Source: Cardinalis cardinalis (taxonomy: Eukaryota > Chordata > Aves > Passeriformes > Cardinalidae). From it: a stretch of DNA of 64,000 nt. The first letter of the stretch is position 1, and the number at the start of each line of letters is the position of its first letter. The DNA lies in assembly GCA_014549065.1 (NCBI GenBank), contig JACDOX010000043.1:5124955-5188954 (forward strand), read 5' to 3'. A model generated the notes under the pieces. The model was not told where the DNA came from, did not search any database, and worked only from the letters and a program-made list of their open reading frames with translations. Below, in pieces: positions 49,519-63,228 of this stretch. Both the position numbers and the translations under genes were made by a program.

Positions 49519-49550
49519 GGGAGGGAGAGAGGGAAGGAGACAGGGAGACA
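49519..49550 (+). repeat. Purine-rich (GGGA)n-like tract
   Basis: Imperfect gggaggga/gagagggaagg units composed almost wholly of G and A. Confidence 0.8.
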
Positions 49551-52500
49551 AAGATGTAGCTGTGTTTTCAGAGGTACCAGATGGTTAAGTCATGGAATTA
49601 GAAGCATTGGACCACCTAGAATATTGTAACTTGAAAATGCTGGAAAAAGAGGAACAAAAAAAAGGAAAGGAGGAAATTATTTTAGAAGAAAAGTTGTAAA
49701 AGAAATAAAGAGCTACCTAAGGGTACATAAGAAAAAGTATTAGACAAATAGTACACACAGACTGAAAGGACATGGATGCTGACATCCTCACTGAATGCTG
49801 TGAGCGGCACTGAAAGAAAGAAATTACTATTATATAAGCCCTTTTCACAAATGCAGTTAAATGCAACTCCATAGGCCTCCAATGAAAGAATGAATGGTAA
49901 TACTGTGCAAACCATCAGGGAGAGAGAGAAGGTCTAGTAGGATTAGACATATTGTGCCATCTGAGGATAGTTAAGTAATAGAATTTTAAAATCTATTAGA
50001 AGTACAGTTAATAAATATTAATCACAAATACACAAATTTTTAATTATAAGATCACTTGCAAATTATTTTAATAATACTATACAAATTGTATTGTCAGAAA
50101 AGAAATTGAAATGTTTAAGTATTTTCTACCAGCAGTTTCTATTATGCTACACTGTTAAACTTAGCCTTGGTTAGTTCAAGATGCACTCTGAGTTCCAAAT
50201 TTGGTGAAAATACCCAAATGTTCACACATATCTGCAGGTTAATCTTCTATATTAAGTAAATTATGTTCACTGACATCTGAAACCACTGAACCAATACCTT
50301 GATTCCTATGCTTCCTAAAAGGACAAAAACTTTCTTGGAACGTATGTGACAACATTCCATTAAATGAAAATAGAAGTCATATTCTATCTTTCTTTTTAAG
50401 ATTATTCAGCTGATGGCATTTTTACTTATTCACCAGTTGGTCTTTTCATAAAATGACTGGTCTGGCAGATCAGGGATGACTTTGACAATGAAAATTCAAA
50501 TTGACAGGCATGTGGAACAGTGGAAGATTTGATATGTCATATGAAATCTTTGGCTGTGTTCAACAAGTCTAATGAGGCTTCTCCAAAGTCACTTTTGTTG
50601 AAAAAGTTCAAATAGTTTCACTATTCTCCTACAAGCAGTAGTCAAAAAATTATTTATGAAGCATGACACCACATAGCTTAAAATAATTTCTCAGAGACTA
50701 TTTATTTTACCATTTCAAAGCAACAAAGAGTAGGAAATATTCTATGTAACCAGTTCAAAGAAGAAATAGTTCCAGATGGTTCTATATAAGCTTACAGAGC
50801 AAGATATGCTAGGATTTAACACCAAAATAAGGAAGTTTATTTTGCAGGTTAAAAAATATCTTTCAGAGTCTGAACTGTCCAAACCTCTCTGTTTCAGAAG
50901 TACTCTTGGATACAGAAAGACATATATATAAAGGACAAAACACATGAAAAAGACCAGAAAATTGGCAAAATTAAACCATATCCTAACCTGTGCTTATGTA
51001 ATTAGTTTATTTTCTCATGATCTCCTGGAATATTTCACAGTCAACATTTTTTATCAAATCAAATACAGTTCTTGACATCAGTGCAGGGGATACCTTTGCA
51101 ACTGAGTACAGTGTGAACATTATATAATCTTATATTTCAATGGATGCTCAAGAAAATACTAACTTTTTGAAAAATAAATTGTGGGAAATGAATGTTTAAA
51201 TTATAAAAATAAAAGAAAAATGTCACTGAAACCATACTACTATTGAATAATCTTATCTCTGGGTTGAAGTTCATCATACATGTCAAAGACGCACACATAT
51301 TTATTTAGGTTACAAATATAATAGAGAACAAATTACAATGATTTTATCATTCCATCTCAGAAAGTGGCATTTGAGAGGCTAAAACAACACAGAAGTAGTG
51401 TGGAAGAATGCTGATATTAAATAAAAAAGCAAGAAAAAGAAAACCTTCTACTTACACTCTTGCTCTTCCCATGTAGACTACAGGTGTTCTTATTCATGGT
51501 AACTGGGACTAAATCGGGAGTGTTTTGCAAGTCAAAGGTGAGGTTTTATCCCTCGATCATCCAAATAGCTTCTCTACTGAAAGAAATAAATTTATATAAT
51601 TAAAACGAAGACCTTTCAAGTTCTACATTCAGGTATTAGACACTTTATCAGTGTATAAAAGTTGCACACATTCTAAGATCCACCAGATCAAATGTTTAAT
51701 GCATCATTGCATCATTCAACACATAGTTGTCCTGAACCATACAGCAAGAATATCCGTGAATAGATCATGCTTTCCAGTCAATAACAAATGCATACCAACT
51801 CAAAAAATTGCAAAAGATTACAGGCTTCTGATTACAGGCTTTTTACCACAATTATATTTAACTAGACATTGCCAGTGTTGTTTGTAATAACAAAATAAGG
51901 CTTATTGGATATTTTTGTCCAGTTTCTCAGTCTAATGGCATTTTTAAACTTATATGCTATTCAGACCATGACTTAGGCTAAAAAATCAGAGGAAGAAGGT
52001 CATCTTGAGGAATTTTCAAACCCAGGAGCCTAAGAATGCTTAAACCAGCAGTGGGGTACTTTCATATAGTTGTCAGAATTTGACAAATCTGTCATTGTAT
52101 TAAAACAATAACTAAGCAAAAACCCCTAGCAACTGATGATGGCATGGCATCACAGCTTTGAAAAGCAGCATTTGTCAGCCTCTGGCTACATGCATTGCAA
52201 TAACCATGGAAGAGTGGAATTAAAGGGAAATTCAGATGCTTTGAGATCAGGCAGTAAAAAGATTGATATTCTCATTTCAGCCAGATACATCTCTGCACAA
52301 TTTTTTTCTTTAGCTCAGCCACAGACGAGAGAAAGTATAATTTCTGACCAACAGAGATGCTACAGTAAAACATCTTAATATAACATCAATTATGTCAGCA
52401 AAAATCAGTACCCACAAGAGTATCCCCACATTACTTTTTCAATGGACACAAAAGCAAAGAAATCATTGCTCAATCTATTCCAGCAATACACACAAGAGAG

Positions 52501-55084
52501 AAATACACTTAGCTAATTAAACTAGTTAATGCATTAACAAAATTCATTGAAGTCTAATAAAATATCTAGATCTATGTCTGAAATCAAGGTACAAGTCTAT
52601 GGATTTAACTAAAGAAAGCTGTACTAGCACATTAAATGAGGGTCAAAAATTTTTTTTTACATATTACATGACATTCTGTTGTAGACAGTTTCAGGCATGT
52701 TTCTATGAACACTCTGTGTCACAGCCAGAAAGCAGGATAGTAGAGCTCTTAAAATAAAGAAGAAAAATGCAGGCTATTCAGTACTAGGGTGGAGTCTGGA
52801 GAGGTAATCTTTTGCCCTGTGTACATTTGATTGAAGAGACTGAGGAACATGCCCTAATCTCCATTTTTCTGTGAGAACAATACCTAGAATTTGCACATAA
52901 CACCACAAGAAAAAACCTCAGTGAACTAGCCCAGAGGTACTTCCAGCACCAGACTGGTGCCATTTATTTTAACAGGGGCATGAGTCATATAGACAGATGC
53001 CCTTCTTCCAGACCTTACAAGCTTTCCAACTTTTCATTAAGTATTATGGTTTTTATTCCTGTTGAACATGATATGTCCAAAAGATTAGCCAAAAAAATAG
53101 TTCAAACAGAAGATATTCATTCTGGACTATAAGCAGAATATATAAAACTTTTATTTCCTCACCTTCCTCATTAAGCCTAAACAATAACAATTTATATTAA
53201 AAATGTAAGCACAACAAAGACTAACAAAATAGCTACTGACTTCAAATTGAAGATTTTTCTGATATTGCTTATTTTCTAAATTATAGAGGACAATGAAAAT
53301 GTAAATGCTTCTACTGAAGCATTTCAGCTCAATTGCAGTTTTTTATTTCTGAACAGGTGATTAAGAGATGGCAAAATCAATAAAACAACTTGCCTAGGTG
53401 ATCTATTTCTACCTCTAATTTTCACTACTCTTTCAAGATATTTTCAGGGTGTGAAGTTCCATTGAGGAAAGTGGCATGTTCATACAGAGCAGAATATTAC
53501 CACTTCAGGTTGTAAGAAGTTTATAAAAAAAATACTGGAGAAATATCATAATAGGAGGAATAAAAAACAACAAAAAATTCTGACAGACTGCTTGAGCAGT
53601 TTGCAGGGTAAATCAGGAGATTTATATTCTTGTGACATCTGGGATATTGTTGTTTATTTGTTTGCATGCATGTCTGTCTCTTTATAGAAAAAGCATATTT
53701 TATTTCAAGAGAGTTATAGAACACTGCAAAATTGGAGCTGCTGCACAATTCAACAGACTTACGCTTTTCCTACTTTTTAGACAACCTCACATTTCTTTAA
53801 TAGTGTTTGGGTTTTTTTTTTAAATCTCCCTGAAATTTGCACAGGAATGCATCAAAGTAGCTGGGAAATTCTCATGCCATTTTATAGCATTTGACTTGAC
53901 CTTGAACAATCTCTCTTGTGTGCAACAGCTGTCCATGCCTGCAACAGGAATTTAACAGAAACCAAGACTTAGACATTTTCTTCTGTCAGGAACTGACACT
54001 CTGCATGCTAAATGTTGTGTTTGCTTCCTCTTGCTTTTTGCTAATATGATGTTTAAGTTGGTTTATCTAAGGCACCTATCTAAAACCTGAGCGAAGGGGT
54101 TTCGATGTATCGATGTAGAATGAAGATATTTTGGGGAGCAGACTGCTGGAAGCTGGCAAGATTATGGCTAGTTATACTAAGTCTGACTCTAGGGTCACCT
54201 GTGTCTGCATCAGAGCTGTGTTTAGCAAAATACAACACTAGCCATAAACATTTTCTCCCCCTTTCTGATTGACAACCATGCAAATGTTATACTTAATCTT
54301 TTGGAAATATTCATGATCTAGAAAGATTTTCAACAGTGATTTGGGTTGCCAATCACTGACTAAAGTCTTTCTATAAAAGTTGCAACAAAGATTTGAGATA
54401 GAGCTTAGTCACTGTTGCCACCCAACATCCATTTAGATGAGTGAGATGAAGAGCTCATACTGATTATCTCCGACATATCTCTATTTCTGAGCAGTTCTGG
54501 TAAGGTAGCCAAATTTCCTTCTGTTAAATTGATAGGGAAAAAAGCACATTATCATACAGGACAGAGAGCTCTTGGATGATCTTCTGTCTCTCCAATCTGC
54601 TGTAAGAAAACTGTCATTTCTCTGAAAAAATGTGTTGTTTACAGATTTTAATCTCAGAGCCAAGAAAAGCATGCTCACTTTACAACTGAAGATAAAGATC
54701 CAAAAGGCCTGAGCTTATATCTGCAGTGTATGACTCATTCAGTGTCCAGGACCACTTCTGGAACACTTTAATATGTTTTTAGTTGGACTAGTTTCCCTAG
54801 CACAAGCACATACAAAAAAAAAAAAAAAATAAAAGGAATTTAAAAAAGCCAATACAAAAGAGCAGAGACACTCCAATGAATCTGCTAAGCTCCATTGAAG
54901 AAATTTTCCAAAGCAACAGGCTCTGAAAGACCTAGACAACTGGAATAGACGTGAAAGAAGGCAAAAGCTTCACCAGTACACTCTGTCTCCTATGCTAAGC
55001 AAGCTACTGTATTTTCCTAGTCATGACTGGATAGGAAAAAACAACTTTCTATAGATAGGCTGAGACATGAGAAATCTCTTATTA

Positions 55085-55105
55085 CTATTATTATTATTAT
55101 TATTC
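55085..55105 (+). repeat. (ATT)n microsatellite
   Basis: About seven TAT/ATT units. Confidence 0.92.
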
Positions 55106-58100
55106 TCTCTTATTAAGAGAGAACTGTGTAAATAAACACTTCAATATTCAGAGCCAAATATATTCCTGTTATCATGCTACTGGTCTCTAATTTCTTTAAA
55201 TATCTTCTAAAGCATAACCCAGAAATCAGTCCAACTTGCCTAGTTAGACTAGCTTTTTGCCTCCTTTAGTTCAATGATATGTTTTCAATATAATTTGCTT
55301 CTCATTGTAGGTATTTTTCAAAGCAATTCAATATTCTAAAAGCATTAACTCTGCTTTAAAAAAATTATAATTGGTATGAGTGTGAACATTTCACTTTACA
55401 CTTGGCTAAATGCAGAGCAAGCAAGACTATGAATGTCCCACCAAAAAAGTCATTGCTAAATGAGTTTAAAAATATATATATAAAAACCTTGTTTGTATCA
55501 ATTCTACTTTCTTTATATTCTCCAAATTTAAAAACACTACTATAAAAGCCAGTGTTTCAAAACTGTATGGAAGCTACGTGGAGATATATACTATATACAA
55601 TATTAACATCTCTGAAGAGTGCATAAAATTGGCCTTTAAACTTGTCGACTAGTCTGAATTAAATCATAACTGTTTAGTATTTTAGTGGGGTTTTTTTAAA
55701 TTTCTTGTTCTACAATAATCTCTTTTGTAGGCATGAATGATAGGCATGGTAATTTTGACATTGATTCCAATAACATCAACATTTAAATTCAGCAGAATAG
55801 ACGTAAACTCTCATCACACTTGCAGGAGCATTTTTCTTTAATTTTTCAAAGCCAAATAATATTTACCATTGTCTTTTTTAACAATAACACCAAATAATTT
55901 TACTGTCAGCCCTTGATTATTGGGTACTGTACTCTTTTGGTGATACGATGTAAATTCCCAAGACATTATTGAAAAAAATTAAGTTAACACTGTAGAATTA
56001 CTTTGCCATAAGGTTTCTCCTACATTTGAATATCATGAAATACAGGTTATAAGAACCACTTTTCAGGAAGCACTAGCAGCCTACACAAGAAGGAGAGTAT
56101 ATTTTCATAAGTTTTTGGAAGACATATTGCTGTACGGATACAACACAAGTATCAATGCTAGACAATTGGAGGACTTGTTACTAGAAGATCATTAATCACA
56201 AGTATGTATTAGATAATTTACAGCCCAGCAGGATGCTGGATTTTTTAATAAAAAAGATGGAGTAAAATTGCTGTAGCAGGTTATAAAGCACTGAGGAATG
56301 TAAAAATATTGCTATATTTTTTATTCCTCTCCTTCAATAAAATCATAAAACCTCATTTTTGGAGACAGGGAATATGATTTTAGCAGAATTCAGCATGACC
56401 TCTAGAGAGACACTTAAGTCCACTCAGTGCATTTTCTTACCTTTTTTTTTCAAGTAACTTCCATTCATCCCAGGATAAGCGTCCAGCGCTTACCCCAAGA
56501 AATGCCTTAGAACAGATAGAGACACGTTAGCTGGGGAAATAGTCAGGTTTTGAATCTAGGGACGGGACATGAAAAAGCAGCTTGAGGTAAGAGTATTCCC
56601 ACTAAATATATTTTCCTTATGACTGGATATCTGATAACTTTGTTCATAAGCTTATAGACCAATTGCTAGTATTTTATTAATCACTTCTGTGTTAGTACTG
56701 AGGACTCAGCTGTTGGATTGGTCTGATTCTGTCCTAGGGACTGTATCAAGACTGAACAAAACAACACAGGCTTTCCCCAAAGTACATGCAGTCCTATTCT
56801 ATGTACAAGGTTAACTTCTCTCACAAACATTCTGACTGTGACACATGCAAGAGAACACTGTGTGTGTCCTCATGCAACACACCACACAACAGCACTGACG
56901 AGGTCAGGCACTGCTAGTCCCAGGTCTATGCCTGTTGGGTAATGACTGTTCCAAGATTGAACTCTTTTTAATGGAGGAACTGGCTTAAAATAGCTGTAAT
57001 AGTCTGCAAGTCCTCCGATGTGCCTATTCTCTAGCAGTGAACGGAGGATACATTTATGTAACAAAAATGCATACCCTTCAACAAAACTGACCAGAACCTC
57101 CTACACTGTTGAACATGTAGGCAGTCTTGGTACATATTTGCCTGCATAACAACCTCTGCTTCACATTCTGCTGGTTTCCACATACTTCCTAATATTTCAG
57201 CTTCTTCCTTGACCTCTGAGCATCAAGCTAGCATATTCATACAACCGCTTGCTTTTGCTCACAGACCATTTTCCACACAGTGCTGCTCATTCCAAGACCA
57301 TCATGCAAACTTCCTGTGCTCCCACTGTTGTGCTCATCACTTCACATTTCTTTTAATTTTAGATTTCATCTACTATTTTATCAGATTCTGCAGTTTTGCA
57401 ATTCTGAATAGTTGTCTTTAAAGTCATTGATAGTTTGGTATTACCAAATTCTTTTTTTTTTTCCCCAAAACCTTTTTGGCATATAAAACAGCACAAAGCT
57501 CTGCTTCCTGGCAAGCTCGTATTTCAGAGTTAGTAATTATTCTGTATAATTTGTGGGCTTCTATAGAAGTGTTCTGTTGATAGTCCTTGCCCATTTTACC
57601 TGTTTGTTTAACAATTTCTTCTACTATTGCCTAAATCTGGGGCAGGTTTTGATGTTATCTTGCAAGAAAAAATCCTACCATAAGAGAGTTTGCAAGAGAA
57701 GTCTTCTGTAGTAGACCTTCATTAGATTTTCCTTTTATTTTACTTATGTCCTTCCAACCTCTCTAGCTAACTTCATGATCTGGAGGAGGTTTCTTAAAAG
57801 ATTGCTATGTCTTTATGCCTTTGTTTCTATTGCCCTTTTTTGGTCTTTCACATTAGATTTTTATATGTAGTATTTCAAATTTTATAACCTTTTGTATTTT
57901 CCTGATTTGGGAAAAACTTCACATTTTTGAAGGATGTCTTTGCAAGAACTGTCTTTATCCTATTTTTTTCCCCATGACAGGTTTCTTTCACTTCCCAAAA
58001 AATTGCAAACTATATATTCATATCCTCTAATTTGTTTTTCTTGGGCTTCTACAAGTTTTACACTCACACACAAAAAAAAATTATAGAATCACATCATTTT

Positions 58101-60589
58101 TCTCCGTCACTGTGTCTAATAATCCTGTCACTGTTTTCTGTCCTTTCCAAATTGCTACTTGATAAAAATTTTCTACCTCTACTTTTCTTTAGAGATACAA
58201 AAATTACCTAGGGGAATGCATCATTTTGAAATGTGCTGTTTCAGAATTATCTCCCTTCCCAAAATCTTGAATTTAAAACCTCAGATAAAACTCCACCTCA
58301 AAGGGTTTAAAATCTTTGTACAATCTCTTGATTTGATATGTTGCCTACTTCCTTTGAGGTTCAGATAAAGCCTATCCCTCTAAATAGAATTGGTCTGTTC
58401 TAAAGGCATAAATCCCTTGTTCTTGATTTTCTCATCCACAAGATGAAATGCTGTCCCTCTGTTTTGTCTTGCATTTTTGCATGCAATATGGAAAGCACTT
58501 GAGAGAATACCACTGCAGAGATGGAATATTACTTATACAAGTTTTGAAATCTTTTTCTGGAAGTGTTCACGCTTTCCCAATCTCTACTTATACTCATTTG
58601 AATAAAGGATAGCAATAACACCATTTCAGAATAACACAACCACCTTTTCTTTCTATAACTACAACTCATAAAATGTACTGATGCAGTTCTAGCACACAAA
58701 ATTCATATATGATAAATTCATATTTTAGCTTACCTTAAAAACAAGTATATTTTAAAATCAACATATGCTATCCAGTTTAAAAATGTTTTCATTATAAGAC
58801 ATCAGTAATTGCTTTCTACCTTCATCCTATGACATGCACTCACATTATGATCTTACAGAGCAACTCAGTGGTTGTGTAATGAATTGGGTTCGTTTCTTTT
58901 ATGGGCAGCACTAACTTTCACCTGTGCCTCAAAGCACTATAATTTCTTCACACTTTGTGCTTTTCTAAAACCCATCATAATTTTCCTCCTTCTGTTCACA
59001 TTTGCTACTGCATATATTTCCTATTTTTCATGGCTCGAGTTTATTAAAAAATAGTCCCTTTGCCCCAAGCTGCTCAAATTCATGCTATTATATTCTCAGG
59101 GCATTTTCAGAGAAACTGGTCCAGGCTGAAGTGGTAGCAAGGCAATGGAACTCTGAATTTGGCTTTGTATCAAAACATATAACACACTGCATACAAATGA
59201 CTGCTTAAAGAGAGGTGTGTGATCCAAGTGACAAATCCTTGAAACTTGCTATGCAAGGCTAACAGTTGTGCCATTTAAGACAGATGTTTGCGAGTAAGAT
59301 TCTTCGTGCAGGTGAGGGCTGGGAACAGATGAAGAGATTTCTTAAAAGCTGGAAGTAAAACTTTTACATGTGATAATTTTCTATCTCGTATTTGGATACA
59401 ACTTTGCTACAGAAGGGGTGGAGTAAAATCAGGGCTGGCAAATCTAAGTTGAGGGAACAACTGTATCAGCCATTACTTTAATACTGTTTTGTCTAATAGT
59501 GAATTACATAGGAGATTTTGTAGACTAGAAAAATCTCGGACATGTTTGCTCCAAATAAACCTCCTGCTTTATATTCCTGTCACATACCAGTGGCTGTCAA
59601 GGTCAAATTGTTCTTGTTCTTAAACCCAAAACACAAATATATTAATAGCAAGGATCTTAATTTTCATAAAATAAGACGCACATCTATCTTTTGATGACCT
59701 TAAATAATTTACTTAAATTATGACAAAAATGAAAATTAAATTACTCTGAAATTAGTTCAATTCAGGTGACTGAAATTGAGCTGTCCTTATTTTTGACAAA
59801 CCTGAATTTTAAAGGTTATTATTATATGACAGTAGACTGAGAAGGCATATAAAATACAAGTTTATGTCATTCTTTCTTTGGCTGGAATTGAAGGAGATTG
59901 AAGCCCAAAATCACTTTGTTTTACCTGCTGTTCAATACTTTAAAAATATATATTCTTTTAATAGAAGTACCAGATTTTTATTATAAAAGCAGTTTAATTT
60001 TCTGCTTATCTTATTTAGTCTCTGTCAATGGAAGGCAACTTCCCTGTAGAAGAGGAGCTAATGTGGTCAAAAACAGTAACAGAAGAATCTTCACAAGGTA
60101 GCTAAAATACAGCTTTCTGAATATATAAGCAATTAATCTGCCGTTGCCAAAAAAACTTTAAGCATTCAGATTTAAAGTATTTGGATGAAGTACAAAAGAA
60201 AGGGAAAGACCATTTAAAAACAAAAACCTCAAACAACTGCAAATGAGAAATCCCAGTTTCCTCTATGTCCAAGATGTAGTCTAGCATTTTTTATTTTCCT
60301 AGCTTTTTATCTCCAGCTGGACAGCAGCTTTCACAACTATATCTGGCACTAGTTTCATGATGTCATAACTTTTATCATCCCAGCAGTGTAGATAAGGTCT
60401 CTTTTAAATCACATCAACTTCAAGACAAGAATTTGATTTTAGATACAACAAAGATAAATCTAAAACTTTATCTCCACACACTCAGGAAAGGCTAAAAATA
60501 CTTTTATTTGATCAAATTTTTCTCCCTCTTCTGGCATAAAAAAAATAGAGTGACTGAGAAACTCCAAAAATAAGTCCTCAAGAAGAGAG

Positions 60590-63228
60590 GACTCAGGTTT
60601 GCTGGTTTTCTTACAAGCTCTTCAGGAGGCATAGGCAGTGTGGAAGCAGTGGAGGGGTGGCGTTATATGTAATGGAAGGGTTAGAATTTCTGGCACAGTT
60701 GTCAAGGGCACGAGTGAGAGCCTCTGGATAAGAATGAAGGGGCAAAAAATTAATCTGGATGTCATGGTGGGAGTCTACTATAGACCTCCTGGCCAAGACA
60801 ATGGCACTGATGAATTATTCTCAGGGAGGTTAAGGGAGCCTTCCAGGTGAACTGCCCTTGTCCTTATGGGGGACTTCAGCTTTCCAGAATTTAACTGGGA
60901 GCATCACACAGCTGGTGCAGCCTCAGCCAGTTGATTCCTTAAAGATCTGGATGACAACTTTATGGAACAAATCCTAAGAAACTGACTTGGAAAGACACTG
61001 TCCTCGACCTGTTGCTTGTCAACAGAGTGGATCTCATGAACAAAGCAGAGACTGGGGCCATCTTAGCCACAGCAAAAAGATTGATTTTAAAATCTATGTT
61101 GACAGAAGGAAAAGTGCCAGCAAAACCTGAACTCTGGACATGAGGAAAATAGACTTCAGCTGCTCGGGGCATTAATAAGTAAAGTCCTCCTGGGAAGACG
61201 TTTCTGCAGGTGCAGGTCTCTGTCAGTGCTGACCACTTTTTAAACATCACCTCCTTAGTGCACAGGAGCAGGAAATTCCCAAATGTCAGAAGTCAAGTGG
61301 GTGAGGCAGAAGTCCACCTTGGCTGAACAGGAATGTTCTCCTGGAAATAAGGCAATAAAGGAAGGCTTCTGCCCAGTGGAAGCAAGATCTGGTGACATGG
61401 GAATAATACAGAGATGCTGCTCACCACTGTAGAGAGAAAATTCATGAGCCAAAGCTTAGCTGGAATTGAACCTGCTAGATATGCGGGAAACACTAAAAAG
61501 GGGCTTTTTTTAAACATATATCGCAATATTGCAGTATATGGCAAAAGGCAGTGTAAAAATAACATCAACAAGATGAGGATGGTCACCTTGCAAACAGGGG
61601 CGTGGACAAGGCAGAGGTGTTATTTGCCTCTGTTTTCAACACTGATGGCAGACCAAGGGGGTCTCAGTGCCCTGAGCTGGCAGACCATGACTGTGAGAAT
61701 GATCAGCTCCCAGCTGACCCTGAAACTGCGCAGTATTGGCTGCTCCAGCTGGATCCCTGCAAATCTATGGGGCCTGATGGGATTCATCTGAGAATCCTCA
61801 AAGACCTGGATGATGTGTTTGCATTGCCACTCTCAACGGCTTTTGAGCGGTCTTGGGACTCCTGAGAGGTCCCAACTGACTGGAAGCCAGCGCACAGTGT
61901 CCCAATTTTCAAGAAAGGCAGGAAGGAGGACCCCGGGAACTACAGGTCTGTCAGTGTCAATTCAGTGCCTGGAAAATTAATAGAAAAAATTATTCTGGGA
62001 AGTATTGAAAAAGACCTGAAGGGCAATGCAGTCGCTGGTAACAGCACAGCTTCATGAGAGGAAAGGCCTGCTTGTTGGACCTAAGACAGGGTAGCTCACC
62101 CAGCCAATCAACAGAACCAGTAGGTGTGAACTTTTTGGACTTCAATAAAGTTTTTGATACAATCTCTCACAGTGTCTTCCTTCACAAAATACCCAGCCCA
62201 CAGCTGGATGGGGTTATGCAATGGGCAAGCAACTGGTTCCTATGTGGGGCACAAAGAGTTACAGTGAATGGGGTGACATCAGACTGGGGGCCTGTCACCA
62301 GTGGGATTTCACAGGGCTCCATGTTAGGCCCACTTGAACATTTTCATATACAACTTTGACACCTGGAAGAATACTAAGTTTGATGATGACACTAAGTTGA
62401 GAGGAGCTGTTGACTCCCTAAAGGGCAAAGAGGCTCTGCAGAGAAACCTCAAAAAATTAGAGAGCTGAGCCATCAGGAATCATATGAAGTTTAAAAGGGG
62501 CAGGTGCGGGATTCTGCCCCTGCAATGGGAACCCTCGTGTATGGACAGAGTGGGAAGTAAAAGCCTGGAAAACAACACTGCAAAAAGGGTCCTGGGGGTC
62601 CTGGTAAATGGCAAGTTGAACGTGAGTCAGCAGTGCCCTGGCAGCCAGGAGGGACATACATGTCCTGGGATCAGGATCCTTGCCTGGCATCAGGCATAGC
62701 ATCACCTCACCTTGAGTCCTGTGTGTTGTTTTGGACACTCAAGTACAAGAAACTAGTTAAACTGCTAGAGAGTGTCCAAAGGAGGGCAACAAGGATGGTG
62801 AAGGTCTGGAAGTGAAGATTTATGAGGAGCAGCTGAGGTCACTTGGTCAGTTGAGCCTGAACAAGAGGAGACTGAGGGGAGACCTCACTGTGTTCTTCAA
62901 TATCCTCACAAGCAAAAGGAGAGGGGTACTGATCTCTTCATTCCCATGACCAGTGGCAGGACTCGAGGAAATTGCATGAAACTGAGGCAGGGGAGATTTA
63001 AGTTTGATCTCAGGTAAATGTTCTTCTCCCAGAAGGTGGCTGAGCACTGGAACAGGCTCCCCAGTGGAGTGCTCACAGCACCCAGCTTGTCTGAGTTTAG
63101 AAAGTGTTTGGACAATGCTCTCGGGCACACAGTGTGATTGCTGCAGTGACTTGCACATAGCCAAGAGTTGGGATTGATGATCCTGATGGGTGCCTTCCAA
63201 CTCAGCATGTTCTATAATTCAATGATTT
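60590..63228 (+). mobile_element. CR1 LINE, endonuclease to 3' end (2.6 kb)
   Basis: The longest retrotransposon copy in the window. It runs from within the ORF2 endonuclease domain to the CR1 3' end 'ggattgatgatcctgatgggtgccttccaactcagcatgttctataattc' (63171-63220). ORF1 and the 5' UTR are missing through ordinary 5' truncation. The linker between endonuclease and RT (about 61100-61590) is the least conserved part. Frameshifts and stops show it has long been inactive. All overlapping open frames on the minus strand are shadows. Confidence 0.96.
60612..63120 (+). pseudogene. CR1 ORF2 endonuclease-RT remnant
   Basis: Endonuclease: YKLFRRHRQ, then GGVALYVMEGLEFL (60612-60700). After a frameshift come DVMVGVYYRPPGQDNGTDEL (about 60755-60820) and ALVLMGDFSFPEFNW (about 60853-60897), where the GDF core is kept. 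RT: SMGPDGIHLRILKDL (about 61766-61812), TDWKPAHSVPIFKKGRKEDP (about 61877-61937), NYRSVSVNSVPGKLIEK, palm motif A as FLDFNKVFDTISHSVF (about 62129-62178), and SGISQGSMLGPL (about 62300-62335). The FADD catalytic box reads FDDD (about 62379). The C-terminal region with LNVSQQCPGSQEG is at about 62617-62655, and the terminal block TAPSLSEFRKCLDNALG is at about 63077-63127. Several frame changes and stops are present. Confidence 0.93.

Larger units (their letters stand above)
41458..60589. other. Repeat-poor, gene-less stretch
   Basis: About 19 kb in which I recognise no gene, exon, RNA or interspersed repeat. The longest frames (119 codons at 46458-46817 minus, 108 at 48340-48666 plus) have no domain I recognise and overlap frames on other strands or phases. 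Local features are a poly-A/G-rich tract at 44141-44178, a near-palindrome aaaattttaaaatttt near 45719, a purine tract at 49519-49550 and an ATT microsatellite at 55085-55105. There is also a GC-richer patch with ccaccgccgccatcacc at about 48522-48540. It is most likely intron or intergenic DNA. Confidence 0.45.
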
